Notes: generated by a model not told the origin, from the sequence alone. 64,000 bases of DNA from Thalassia testudinum (GCA_037157565.1 JAZHRO010000036.1:130084001-130148000), one strand, 5' to 3'. Counted from the stretch's first letter, positions 33,061 through 44,955 are shown. Program-made: numbers and translations.

Positions 33061-33885
33061 ATTTCTTTTTTCTATTTTGTGAAGAGTGAAGGCTTGTGGA
33101 AAAGGGGATGGGTGTGCCTATTGCACATTTTTGGGTTCTTGAACGAGGTTAGAAGAAGAGGGAGAAGAGCTGATCTACTTTTCTCTTAGGTGGGTTTCTT
33201 GAGCAGGCAAAGGATCATGAGTGGTTTTCCTGTTGATTCTAGGAGGATGGGGGGCCTGATTTTGATTAAAACCTGGTGGGTGCTGTGGTGCTGGGTAGAT
33301 AGATTGACTGGGATATCCACCCTGATACTAATTCCATTGATTATTAGGATTAGGCATAGGTTGGGATGGCAGATTGCCAGTAGGTCTATGATCAGGAGTA
33401 ACCTTAACTTGATGTTGCAAGTTGGTTATCATGCAGGTTGCTTCTGCCATTTGATTCTGCATACCTTGTAGAGTCTTCATGACCTGGGTGTTGATATCTT
33501 CATGGGATGGCCCAGGTTGATATAAGTTTTTCCCATAATTCCCAAATTGAATTTGTTTGGGAAACGAAACCTGATTTGGGGCTTTCCAGGGGGGATTCGG
33601 GTTGGTCCTCCGATTTTGATTGTAAGTATTGGAGGGATTTCTAAATTGCTCCTAGAGAGTAGAAATGTTTTCAATGGTGGAGTCAAAAAGATTTTGATTC
33701 ATATAATCAAAAGTCCCAGTCAACAGATCTTGTAAGTAATCAGAAAATTGCTACCCAGCAGGGGTAGCATTGATATTGTGTAGATTTCCTCTTTTGAGAA
33801 TGTGAGGGGAGTTAGGATAAGGAGCTGGTTTTTGAGTGAGCTTTTCTTCGATTTTTTTCTGGTTAATTTGTATCTGATCCAATCG
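33061..33885 (-). pseudogene. gag: Ath1 gag C-terminal part, heavily decayed
   Basis: The stretch between the gag core and protease has several stops in all minus-strand frames. Gly/Pro/Asn-rich peptides suggest the disordered gag tail. I cannot place domains in it. Confidence 0.5.
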
Positions 33886-34880
33886 TTAAGCTATCATTTG
33901 TAGATCATCTTGAGTGACTGGAACAGATATAGATTTGGGGTCAATTTCATTGACTCCAAGTCTGGGGTTGTTGGTTCGACCAAAAGTGTCCATTGAAGCC
34001 ATATTAAATGAGTTTTCACTGATTTCTTCAAAAAGGAGGTAGGCACTTTCGGCATCACTATTAAGGAAATTACCCCCACATGAAGCATCCGTGAATCTTT
34101 TTAATTGATCTTCTAATCCGTGATAGAAGATCTGCACTAGCTGCCATCGTAGAATTTCATGGTGGGGGCAACTTCTAAGAAGTTCTTGAAATCTCTCCCA
34201 AGACTCATGGAGAGGTTCACCAGATTTTTGTTGAAAGGTCATTATTGAACGATGTAATGCATTTGTACGACCTATCAGAATTTTTTTTTTAAGAAAAGCA
34301 TTTTTTAATTAGGGCCAGGTGGTGATAGGGTGCCCAACCATCCTAAACCAATGTGATGCTTTGTCCTTTAAAGAGAGAGGAAAAAGTCTCATGAGCCACA
34401 CCTCTTCCTGCACATTGCAGGAATAGGTGGTTTGAGCGAGGACAGTTAGCTCCTCGAGGTGGCAAAAGGGGTCCTCTCTCGGAAGACCATGGAAATGTTT
34501 AATAAGGTTTAGAATGGTAGGTTTAATTTCAAAATCCCCTTGGGGTATAACCACTTCGGGTCTCTCTTCATAATTAGAAGGATCATAAAAATCCTTAAGC
34601 GGCATGAGAGGTTCCCCGAGTGGCTGACCTGGTCTCTGATTGGCGAGGTTCGTGACAGTCCTAGACAATTGTTGTTGGTTTTGTTGAAGTCAAACCAATT
34701 GGTCGACCATAAGAGAAAAGGGGTTTGAATTTTGATTAAAAGAGCCACCTGGCCATTTAGGGTTTTGCGGTAAGCCCCAAAATGTCGGAGGTTAGGGAGG
34801 TGGAAATCAGCTTGTGGGTCAGCTGACGGGTTAGTGGTGGGTTGGGATGTGGAAGCAAAGTTTGTTGAATTTTTTTCCAC
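33886..34880 (-). pseudogene. gag: Ath1 gag (decayed)
   Basis: Two minus-strand pieces carry the gag signature: 34309-34668 with LNLIKHFHGLPREDPFCHLEE and FPLSLKDKASHWF, and 33886-34242 with HESWERFQELLRSCPHH, WQLVQIFYHGLEDQ and DASCGGNF. They are in the same order as in Ath5 and Ath7 and are separated by a degraded stretch with a T run at 34273-34281. The start is unclear: no good ATG lies in frame near 34880. Confidence 0.85.
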
Positions 34881-36549
34881 ATTAGAAACAGAGGAAGAAG
34901 AAGAAGAAAATAATGATCTTTTGGTGCGGGGGCCAAAATCAAATGGCCCCTCAAGATGTGGATTCTGGGACCTTCACCCGTGCATGCACTTAACGGAAGA
35001 ACAGGAGGGGAGGAGGAGAGAGAGAGATGAGAGAAAGTGAGCAAATCAAACAAACAAACCTAATATGTCCTAAGGTTGACTCCTTAATACAACGTAAGAC
35101 TTGGGAACCCAATAAGAAGAAATTAATAAGAGAACCTACTTCCTTAAGAGCACCTGGCTAGACTAAAGAGGTGGATTGGGCCCAAGCGTTTCCTAGGAAA
35201 ATCACCAGGGCTTGTGTAAACTTGCACCCGTCGTTTGACTTCCCTCTAAGTCTGTCACCACGTATTTCAAAAGGAATTAGGAGCACTTAATAACTCTTAC
35301 ATATTGGATATCAAGCCTAAGTTTTTGTGAAGTCCTTAAGTGATCAAATGACTACTTGTTTTAATTTAGGCTTGGGTGTTTAATTGTGCACGGGAATGTG
35401 GAGGGTGTTGATTGCGGTAATGCCCTATTATTTCAATTTTTTGTAGTGTGTGCAAAGATTGGAAAGAGTGATTCCAATATAAATCAAGTTGTCACAAAAA
35501 AAATTTTGTTTTCTACTTTTAGGATTTGATTTAGCTTAATGTCTTTTACGATTTTCTTTTTATGTTTTCAACCAAGTTTAAGATCCACAAACAAAAAGAA
35601 ATCAAGTTGTATTGGTGAATGTAGATTTCCTTTTAAGATGTGGGTTTCTAAAAATGAAAAGAAACCCTAAATGAATTGATCCCTAGGCAGAAATGTTACT
35701 ACCAATGAATTGATTCAGGCTTTTTCTTTTTAAGTAGTGGTCCAAACAAAGCAAGCAACACCACTACTGGAAGGCAAGTCAAAAAAGGATTCCAGAAAAT
35801 ATTTTTTGTGATTTTAGGAATTTATTTGATATTTTTTTAAGATTTTTCTTTATTCTGATGTCAAAGTCCAGAAATGACACCTATGGGTATTTTGGACATT
35901 TCAGTATCACCACTAGCCACTAAAAATTTTTGTGATTTTATATGATGTGTAGAATTTCACAAGGATTCCATAAAACTAAATTTCACAAAAATTGAAGTAG
36001 AAAAATTCCTAAAATTCGTGGATAGTAGCAAAATAATGAAATTTGAGGACATGATCCCCCTATGGTCCACAAATTTTTAAAAATTTTCTACAAGTCTAAT
36101 TGCTCTAAAATTTGGAAAAGATGTTCCTAATTTGATTTTGAATCTTTGGGTAAAATTTCAAGATTTTAAGAGGCTCATGGTGTTGGGAATTGATTTTAGA
36201 AGTCCAAACAGAAGTTTGGACCCGAAAATCAGAATACCAACACTTAAGGTAGAGTGGTGTTAATTTATGCAAACAATCAACCAATGAAATTTTGAGGACG
36301 CCACTTTACTTGATTTAGATGTTTTTGATCCTAAAATCCTGGTTTAATATTTTTTTGGTATTTTTTAAAGATTAATGTGACAAAGAAAGAGGAACCAACC
36401 TGAAATCCTAGGGAAGAAAAGGGACTTTAAGCTCTCGCTTCTAAAATCCCGCCTTCTTCCCGCAATGCCTGCACACACAAAAGAAGAGAAAGAGAAGGGG
36501 ATGAGATCTACTTATCAAGCAAGAGAATCAATTAATACAAAGCCGTGCC
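34881..36549 (-). other. Ath1 leader
   Basis: This is a non-coding leader of about 1.7 kb. It is very AT-rich at 35480-36420 with many short A/T tracts. No gene is supported. Confidence 0.6.
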
Positions 36550-36567
36550 TCCCCGGCAACGACGCCA
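36550..36567 (-). promoter_or_regulatory. Ath1 primer-binding site (tRNA-Asp)
   Basis: Minus strand TGGCGTCGTTGCCGGGGA, 17 of 18 matches to the tRNA-Asp complement, the best preserved PBS in the window. Confidence 0.9.
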
Positions 36568-36572
36568 AAAAG

Positions 36573-36970
36573 TGATGCGAAGAATGCGTGATTTGTTAAA
36601 ACTAGGGTTTAAGTCGTTGCAACACGCAATTTTGTAATCACTTTTAAAATTTGTAAAACCTAGATAGTGGAGTATCTAGGGTCATCCAAGTAGGCAAGTT
36701 TGCTGTTTAAAAACTCACTTGAAAATGGGAAATCAACTTTCTTTTTAGGTTTTTAAATATAAGATTTTTTTATGGTTTGAAGTAACAGGCAATTACGTGA
36801 TTTTGAAAATGGAAAATGATTACACCTAATTTGCTAATACTAACACTAAAGTGACAAGCTAGTAATCTCAAAAGTGGTAGAAACCACAAAAAAGATGCAC
36901 CAAAATTAAACAAAGGCAACTTTAATTAAGAAGAATTGTTTTACAAAAAGGAAAAGTAGAGGAATGCTTC
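36573..36970 (-). repeat. Ath1 5' LTR, left piece (U5 end)
   Basis: It starts (plus strand) TGATGCGAAG and is colinear with sLTR-c from 59154. It stops at the Ath6 junction, where GCTTC (36966-36970) occurs in both partners. About 265 bp present in sLTR-c (roughly 59608-59873) are missing between this piece and 46083. Confidence 0.85.
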
Positions 36971-38606
36971 ACCAATCGGAGATTTCGTCTTCCCCACGTC
37001 TGGCCATCACACCAGCGTGGGAATCCTCCCCCTTCGTCCAACTAGGTTAGCGTAGTTAGGTTTCCCTCTCCCCCTACTTTCTTTTCATCCCCTTAAACCT
37101 TTAATTCGACCCACGATCACCAGCCTCCCCCTTCGTCTTCCTTCGCTACGGCCGAGCTCTAGCGCGGCTACGAGCATGCTACACACCTCCATTCACTACA
37201 CCAACACCTTCACAAGCATCGGCTCATCCACCCGCACCAAGCCCCTCAAGAAATTAAGGGGATTACTTACTCACGTGAACCCCCAAACACACCCATCTCC
37301 AACCACGTTCTCCATCTCCGTCCACCCTCATCCGCTCATGAAACACCCCAAGGATGCCACCATCATCTTCCATGCCCTACGGCAATCCTTCTGAGCATTT
37401 TAACGAGGGCTTATAGCCCATATTTCATGTTTCAGGTCCCCTGCAGGAGCTCTGTCACCATGCCATCTTCTTTGGCCTTGATCATCAAGCCGCGACTGTG
37501 TTCTTCATCAAATCCACCCCTAGGTTGTGCGGACCCATCCCAGGAAGAGCTCCAGGTCCTCAATTGAGAGCCTCGACCTCAGCTGCTGTGCCATTTGAAT
37601 GAAGCATCCAAGGCAGCTACATGCGAAGAAGATGTGGGAAAGATAGTCCCACATTGTGGGATTCCAAAGCAGTAACCACACATATATTGATTTTGTGCAT
37701 AGGCTCTATTGCCTAAGCACTGAGGGGTCGGGTCCCTCCTACCCCTTTACCCACACATCTGCTAACCCGCCTATGCCACTCCTCGCCTGCGACCCATGCA
37801 TGCAGGCCTGGACACTATTCGAGATCCGTTTACCTGAATATGGATCCGATTAGACTTAGGGTCAGAGAGAGAAGGAAGAGAGGAGGAATTTGTGAGAGAG
37901 AGGGGGAGGGTTTTGCTCCTCTGTGTATGCGGCTAACACTTAGTCACTGAAGGACTTAGTTCCCTATGCTGTGAAGGAAGAAGAAGAGAAGAAGGGAAGA
38001 AAGGAAGGCTAGTGCTGAAGAAGAAAGCCTTAAGCAGAGAATAAGAAGGAAAGCTAAAGTAGAAGAAGAAAGAAGAAGAAGAGAGAGAGAAGCGAAATAA
38101 AGAAGGCTTTGAGAGCCTTATGCACTTTAAGTCGTCTGATGCCTGATTCTGTCGTCTGAATTCTGAAACCTTGAGGGATTAAGGCCACTGTGGATTAATT
38201 TGGCCACTTATCTGACGTGGCATATCTGATTGATAACACTGTTCATATATTTGAGTATATTGAGTAGTTGATATATATGTTTGATTAGGACTAATAATTG
38301 GTGATTCAAATCGCCATTATTTTATCTTAACTTCTTTTTATCATTGTGAACTATTTAGATACTCATGTTTGTCATTGAATATCAATTTGAATAGGTTATT
38401 ATTCATTGAATATCTTTATTTATGCTCAATTCTTTGTGCTCATTGATTCTTAGTGAGATTAATGTTGTGAATTCCACATTTGTTCCCTGTGTTCGACCTC
38501 GGACTCCATTGTAGAATTTGAGTTATAAATTTTATCTATTTTCAAGCGATTTCTACTAGCTACGACGATTACATCCTTTAAAATATTGATCTCGCTTTGA
38601 CTAACA
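36971..38606 (+). repeat. Ath6 5' LTR, truncated at its U3 side
   Basis: Colinear with 44434-46082 and ending CTAACA. It lacks about the first 1.18 kb, including the terminal palindrome and the TATA box found at 44205-44213 in the other LTR. It therefore cannot act as the promoter of the element. Confidence 0.9.
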
Positions 38607-38609
38607 TTT

Positions 38610-38627
38610 TGGCGTCATTATCAGGGA
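38610..38627 (+). promoter_or_regulatory. Ath6 primer-binding site (decayed tRNA-Asp type)
   Basis: TGGCGTCATTATCAGGGA starts 3 bp after the LTR. It differs from the tRNA-Asp complement at four positions, all transitions. Confidence 0.8.
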
Positions 38628-39894
38628 GTAACGCGCAATTCACACATTACTCTTATATTTCTCTATTATTATCTGAGCACTAACTTGCCCTGTTTGATTT
38701 GGTTGTGATTTTGTGAGGTACATCACGAGGAGATCTTCCGTGCAAATTAGCCACTCCCAGGGCAAGTAATCTCTCTTCTTCCATAATCATTCACTTAATC
38801 TTTGGAAGAGAGAAAAAGGAAACAAAACCAATTAGGAATCACTTGCCTTACTTTCATAGTAATTTTCATTCAAAAGGCAAGTTTCTTGATTTGCGAAAAA
38901 ATTCACATCTAATTGAAGTGGAGACGATTCTACATAGAGATCCCTACCCAAATTTCCTATACCTACTAGGGATTTACGCTTAATTTATGATCTTCTTGGA
39001 CTACACACTTCTTGTTTGAGTCCAAGGAGTATATCTTGAGATTTAATTGGACTTGAAATAGAGCCAACTAGGGTTTCTACTCTAGGGTTTTGAAGTGTTA
39101 GCTCACATTTTTCCTGCATAAAAGGAAACAGACCCTCCCACATTTGAGTGCTACCTAAACCCTTGCTTGAAAAGATCTAACTAGAAGAACCCTAAAATCA
39201 AGCTCTAAATTCACTTGAACCCTAAAATTGTGGACCTAATAACCTGAGAGTCAATTCAGGGTGATCTTTTGGTCTTGACTCAGATTTCATTCTGCATCAT
39301 TTAGGGCAGGTCAGGTGAAGTTGGTCTACTTTGTAGGCCAATCAACCTCCAAATTAGGTCACAAACTAAATTAACTTCTAATCAAGTGAAATCCAAGGCA
39401 CAAATTAGGAATAAAATTGGTAGACTTAAGGTCTCAATTCACACATACAGGTCTACTTGGAACCATAGTGACAAGGAAGGTCGGGTAGGGGAAATCCTGT
39501 AACCCATGGGGACGCTCAACCGTGTAAGGGTCTTTGCAGGGCTCTCCCTTCCTAGCTACCCAGGTAATTCTTGGGTGTGCAAATTTCTGATTTAGAGGTA
39601 TCATCCGCCTCAAAATAGCCTTAGTCATCCAAAAATCTTTGGGTGCCTTGATTGGGTCCAATTCACATCTAGTCCCTCATCCTTTCTCTAGAGCACATAT
39701 ACAGGAAGGTCCTTAGGTTTTTAACCTAAGAGGCCTCATTAGATCTTCTACGGGATTTCTGATCTAATTTGATTACTTAAATCTAAACCTGAGTTTGATT
39801 CTAAATCCTGATCCATCACCTGATTTGAAAATACAACCTGGAAATTTAGGAAGACCAATTATGAAACCTGAATCCTAAAGGTTCATGAAAGATA
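38628..39894 (+). other. Ath6 leader with block shared with Ath7 (39451-39660)
   Basis: This is untranslated leader. The block 39451-39660 is strongly similar, nearly without length change, to the minus strand of Ath7 57075-57283, where it ends about 34 bp before the first gag ATG. Reading frames on the opposite strand of this block are shadows. Confidence 0.75.
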
Positions 39895-40325
39895 GAATGA
39901 TTTAGGATGCCTTTAAACATTATGAAGATTATAAAAGAACGTCAAATCTAATTATCGGTATTTCAGTTAATGTTCCAGAAACAACAACCGACATTCTGAA
40001 CCGTGTTCAAATGATATTGACACAAATGACACATAGTTCAACCCGGGATGATCTCTTATTAGAATATATTGAATTGAAGAAATTACATAGCAATGAGTAT
40101 CTACAATCTTGGTCAAATCCCCCACATTTGGAAAAGCACCAAGGTCTCATGGAGAAACGTGGAAAATCACTGAATACGGTGTATGAAGCTATCAATAAAA
40201 AATACCCATACATCCCCTTCAAATTGATGAAAAACCTTGGAGCAACATTGAGGATCAATCTAATTTCCAGAGCCTGGGTTAGAAAATCAAAGTTGTTGTG
40301 GACCCCCAACCTAGATGGAATCTGA
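39895..40325 (+). pseudogene. Ath6 ORF1, unknown, interrupted
   Basis: The frame starts ATG ATT TAG at 39895, so a stop sits at codon 3. After it the frame is open to 40325 (about 140 codons). It begins DAFKHYEDYKRTSN, and an inner ATG lies at 40011. Lys/Glu-rich helical stretches such as LLLEYIELKKLHSNEYLQSW and LNTVYEAINKKYPYIPF are visible. I do not recognise the family; a degenerate gag-like protein is possible but I see no CPHH or FPFSLKD signature. It overlaps ORF2 by 11 bp in another frame. Confidence 0.4.
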
Positions 40326-41373
40326 TTCAAATTATGAGCATATTGATACACCTGATCTGGAGATGGGTTGGGAGGATCCAATTACAGGTGTTCTCAACTT
40401 CGAATCAGCCTTAGAAAATCAGGAAGCTGGTCCATCAAGCCTAGATTTCCCCGACACATGTGATGATGAGATTGAATCAGAACCTCTCGAGAATGTAAAT
40501 TCCGCTCCTGATTCTGATAAGGTGATTGTCGAGAATGACTCTGACATCCCAATAGAGCCCAGCCTAGATTCTAGTGATCCAATCCTTACATTTAACCTAG
40601 AATCTAGATTCGAGCCTAGGTGGGATAATCATGAGGTCCAATGTGTTGAGAATCAGATTTTGAATCTAGACTATGATTTTGGGTCTGTACTTGATGAATA
40701 TACCTCTCCAGACTCGTCTAAGATACGAATTGACTTTTCAAAAGTCACGCCGATCTATGATACAGAAATCGAGGAGTTGGATGAGTTGGGATTCGATTGG
40801 GTCTATCCTAAGAACCAAGAACCTGAGCCCATGCCTAATAAAGACACTTCTTTGAGATCAGAACTTAAAATTAGGTTAGATCCAAGTTAGGTTGTTGATT
40901 CTTCACATCATGATTCACTATGTGGTGGAACTTTCGATCTAGAATCAGGTTCAGGACACGATTCTAGCAAATTCTTTGATGATTTTGAATCATACTCTAA
41001 TTTAGGAGAGCCTTTATTTCCTGACAATTATGAACTAATTTACGACCTCAGTATCCATGATCCGTTCTTTGATTCCGATGCTAAGGTCAATGATTTGGAC
41101 CTTAAAGAAGCCACACCTTCTGATCCACATATAGAGTCTTGCAAAACCCATTCTCAACCCCGACCTGCCATCGAAATCAACTTCTACTCCGATTCACCTC
41201 TCTCTGATCTAGTCGCATATGATTCTCCTCCATCCTTTGATTGGGTTTCGGACATTGATCAGACCAATAACCACTCCTTATCCCCATCTGATCCTATCAG
41301 TAGGGTTCCTACATCCTCTATAGCTCCGTTTTCTTTTGAGGATCCCTACTCTGATCAGGCTGAATCAACTTAG
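40315..41373 (+). pseudogene. Ath6 ORF2, highly acidic 352-codon frame with one stop
   Basis: An ATG at 40315 opens 191 codons to a TAG at 40888-40890. The same frame then stays open to TAG at 41371-41373, so a single stop breaks a 352-codon frame. The first 60 residues contain 19 Asp/Glu and no Lys or Arg. Repeated motifs include DSSDP, PSDP and FDWV (twice). No known domain is recognised. Long in-frame openness on both sides of one stop, in an element with no other coding capacity, argues that this was a real protein. A codon just before the ATG is TAG, so the true N-terminus may lie further up. Function is unknown. Confidence 0.55.
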
Positions 41374-41630
41374 CCAAACCTGTGATTCACACTGCCATAT
41401 CTTTCTGAGCCTCAAAGCATTTGGTGGGCTTCACATCTACTGATAGACATCCATCAACCCACCAGATTGATTGGGCTTAGGCTGCATCATCAACTTGTAG
41501 ATCTGAACAAGCACCTGGTTGGACCAACCAAACCATTGATTAAGGTGCTTGTTCTACAACACTCCACTGACTTGACCACCCCTTCTCCTTGACAACTTTC
41601 TGCTTGGCTGAAGGCATTGAATTTAGTGCT

Positions 41631-41650
41631 TAATGGGAGGCAACCCATCA
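41631..41650 (+). promoter_or_regulatory. Ath6 post-ORF hairpin with AGGCAA loop
   Basis: TAATGGG AGGCAA CCCATCA: ATGGG/CCCAT pair fully, with an outer mismatch. It is the counterpart of the Ath7 and Ath1 post-pol hairpins, kept although Ath6 has no pol. Confidence 0.75.
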
Positions 41651-41857
41651 TCTTTTGAAAAACCTGAGACCCTTCTGATCATCTTTTGAGCTACACTCCT
41701 ATTGCACTTTTGAGTTCAACTTTAGAATAGCTGACTCCACCTTTGGTACTTGTATCAAAGCTAAAAATTGTCTGCAATAGTCATTTCGACTCATTCACCT
41801 ACCCTTTGATCCTATTCTAATCCTTGAACCAAGTTGATTTCTTACCTTCTACTCTAC

Positions 41858-41893
41858 AATGAGGACATTGCAAAACTTAGGCATGGGAGGGTA
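41858..41893 (+). promoter_or_regulatory. Ath6 internal PPT-like box (PPT1)
   Basis: AATGAGGACATTGCAAAAC then TTAGGCATGGGAGGGTA, the best plus-strand example of the shared box. Confidence 0.8.
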
Positions 41894-43227
41894 TTAAAGT
41901 GCAGACATATGAAAATTCAATTCTCTGAGGGGTTCTCACAAAAAATACATATTTAAAAAATTGATAAAAAATAAAAAATTGAAAAAGAATAAAAAATAGA
42001 GAAAGGGGAGGAAAATTTTAAGAATTGATTGAAAATCTATCTTGAGGAGGAAAAGAGGAGAGAGTTTAAATGTCAAAAAGGAGTAACATTCAAGAACAAA
42101 AATGATGGTCATTAGCACTTGATTATGGAGATTACTTAAGTTCTAGACCTAATCAAAAGAAAAGTAAAATTAAGTCCTAAAAAGATAAAGAGACAAGGAG
42201 ATTAGTATGAGTGCTGATCTTAGGCCTCTTGGGCTTGTTTTAGGGCTTAAACATTCATGTATATGTTAAGATCCGGATTAATCATCAAGAGGTTGAGGAA
42301 AGTGCGAAGCTAATGTATTAGGTCTAAGGCTTAGGGATTATTCGGCCCCATTGCCTTCCCTTTAGTTTACGGGACTTGGTAACCTAAGCACCCAATATCA
42401 CACACTTAGTTTGGTTCAGTGCGCTTAATAAAGAAAAAATCAGCCAAAAGTATTCTATTATGAAAAATCATCTCAAGATCTAGCTTAGGAGCGGCTCGAT
42501 AACACAAGTTGATTGGACGAGTTCCCGGTGCAGAGAGGTGGAAAATTCTCCTAAAATATGCCTAATAACATATCGTCTCCTTGGTGTTTTGTCTCCTATG
42601 ATATCTAAATATCCTACTGGGGGTATGTAAGCACCTTGTGCTGGTTCAGGTATCATGGGCGAGATTATCCCGAAATGTCGATTGCCAAGGCCTGAATTTA
42701 GCTACAGAATGCCATGGGCAGCACTATCCAAACATGTCGAAAGCCAAGGTTCTGGGGGTTGCCATGGGCAATGCTATCCCGAAGCATCGAAAGCTAGGGA
42801 CCCTTCGAGGATTGATGGTGGGGACAAGGAATCTGATACAAACCGTGTTTAGGGCCAATTCAAATTTGGATCTAGGGAAATCTAAAAAAAAGAAAAGAGA
42901 AAGAAAGCTCTCCAAATGAAAATCCACTTCTATCCCTCTCTCTTACAAAAAAATGCATTGGCAAACTAAACCTAGACATGTTACGTTTATGCATGGGTGC
43001 TTTAACTGTTGGGTTCAACGAACCTCTAAGTAGTTTTTGCCGGCCTTAGAAACCTTCATGGCAGATTGAGGCTGAAGCTGGTTAGGCCTGGATCTTGATT
43101 GATACTTAAGTACCTCTAGGCCTATTATTAACATTCTGACCTAATTTCTAAAAAGTAATAAGAATCAGGCAGCTAAACATCAACGCATGGTCTAGAACTC
43201 TAGTTCTTTTCATAAGATTTTGCTAAG
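41894..43227 (+). other. Ath6 non-coding 3' cassette
   Basis: An A-rich run lies at 41938-42005. Three 39-bp modules lie at 42652-42690, 42711-42749 and 42761-42799. A 93-codon frame (42638-42919) covers the modules and has a 71-codon counterpart in Ath7, but I treat both as non-coding. Confidence 0.7.
42652..42799 (+). repeat. Triple 39-bp module, Ath6
   Basis: Copies at 42652-42690, 42711-42749 and 42761-42799 share CATGGGC, TATCC, TCGA and a CCAAGG-like end. Copies 2 and 3 match at 28 of 39 positions by my count. Ath7 has the same three copies in order on its minus strand at 50167-50304. Confidence 0.82.
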
Positions 43228-43255
43228 GGACTAGCAAAAGTTAGGCATGGGGGTA
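43228..43255 (+). promoter_or_regulatory. Ath6 3' polypurine tract
   Basis: GGGACTAGCAAAAG then TTAGGCATGGGGGTA, abutting the LTR start TGATGATAATG. Confidence 0.85.
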
Positions 43256-44204
43256 TGATGATAATGTCATCATCTGGAATAACTAGCTTTAATTAGTTAG
43301 AATCAATTGACAACTGCTCCTACATAATCGTCGGAGAGTCATAATTCATTGAATATCCTTACTGAGAAGAATACTTTAAAATAGGGTTACATATGTAGGT
43401 TTAACAGAAGATCATAAATGCAGAATAATCATGGGTTTCCAAGGGGTTAGATGAAGGTCAAATGAGCATTAATGACCAACAAGAGGGTTCATGCAGATAG
43501 AAATGGGTTTTCGCACATTTCAAGAATTAACGGACACCCAAAACCCTAATTTCAAACTCACTTAATTAACAAAGGTTTTGGTCAATATAAATTCCATTTA
43601 AACCTTCTAAAATCATAGAAAAATATTCCATAAGATTTGGTACCCCTGATTTGACCATGGGAACCCATTTTGACTTAAAATAGAGTCTCAGACAAGAAGT
43701 TACCCTAATTTAGGTTTTTGTGTAAATTACCCAATCAAACTTGGTCAAAATCAAAATCGAACTTCACCATCAGATTCCTTGGGTGCAAATTAGGTTTGTA
43801 CCAAAATTTGGATCCAATCAGAGTTCATCCTAACCTAGTTTGCATTTTGGTCCAGTTTGATTCTTTCTCTTTCAATTAGCCCCTCAACTTTCGAAAAGAT
43901 TATAGTTACCCCCCTAACGTCATCGTCTTCTTCACCAACCGATCTCCGCCACCTTCATTTATGTAGAACTCCTAAACCCATCAGCAACCGACCTTCAATC
44001 AAGGATTGCTCCTTGATTTCGCGGCTAAACCCTTCCAAAATTGGAAGGGAGATTAATGAAGAGATGCCTTTCAATCTGAACCTAGTCTTGCCTTCTAATT
44101 CTCTCCCTAGGGTTCATGTGAATTCTTGGAAGTTTCCAACTCCTAATCCCTAATTTCTCGAGCTTTTGAGCTTGTTTCCAAGCTTGGAAGCTCGACTCTA
44201 GCCT

Positions 44205-44213
44205 TATAAAGGG
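44205..44213 (+). promoter_or_regulatory. TATA box, Ath6 3' LTR
   Basis: TATAAAGGG, absent from the truncated 5' LTR. Confidence 0.65.
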
Positions 44214-44955
44214 ACCTTGACCAACTTCCCTCGCTCCTTAGCTTGTTTTTGGTCAGTTTCCCTCCTTCTTCCCTTCTCTCCAACCGAATCCTCCATGAGC
44301 TTCGGTGACCTTCTCCGTCTGACTTCTTCACCCACTACCACAGACAATAGTCAGTGGGAGCATCTTTCCCAAGCTCCTCCACGCGTCGCAATACCCGCGA
44401 GCGCCACCCATACCCCTTCGTCATCGCCGCTTCACCCACCGGAGATTTTGACTTCCCCACGTCCGGCCATCAGGCATGGGAATCCTCCCCTTTCATCCAA
44501 CTAGGTTAGCATAGTTAGGTTTCCCTCTTCCTTTACTTTCTTTTCATCCCCTTAAACCTTCAATTCGACCCAAGTTCACCGGCCTCCCCCTCCATCTTCC
44601 TTTGCTCTGGCCGAGCTCCGACGAGGCCGCGAGCACGCTACACACCTCCATTCACTACGCCAACACCTTCACAAGCATTGCCTCATCCACCCACACCAAA
44701 CCCCTCAAGAAATTGAGGGGATTACTCACTCATGCGACCCCCCGAACACACCCATTGCCAACCACCTCGATCACTGTCCACCCTCATCCATGCACGAAAC
44801 ACCCCATGGACACCGCCATCACCTTCCACGCCCTACAACTATCCTCCTGAGCATTTTAACGAGGGCTTATAGCCTATATTTCATGTTTCAGGTCCCCCGT
44901 CGGAGCTCTGTCGCCGTGCCATCTTCTCCAGCCTTGTTCATCAAGCCACGATCGT

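Noticed and set aside
39434..39661. Conserved antisense ORF in Ath6 with a counterpart at 57102-57341 in Ath7
   Set aside because: The conservation belongs to the leader block. The frame is on the strand opposite the element, and the start codons do not correspond.
42638..42919. Conserved small ORF (MLVQ...) in Ath6 and Ath7 (50103-50318)
   Set aside because: The peptide similarity is explained by the triple DNA module. Ends are not shared and there is no signal or domain. I keep it as an alternative under the module finding.
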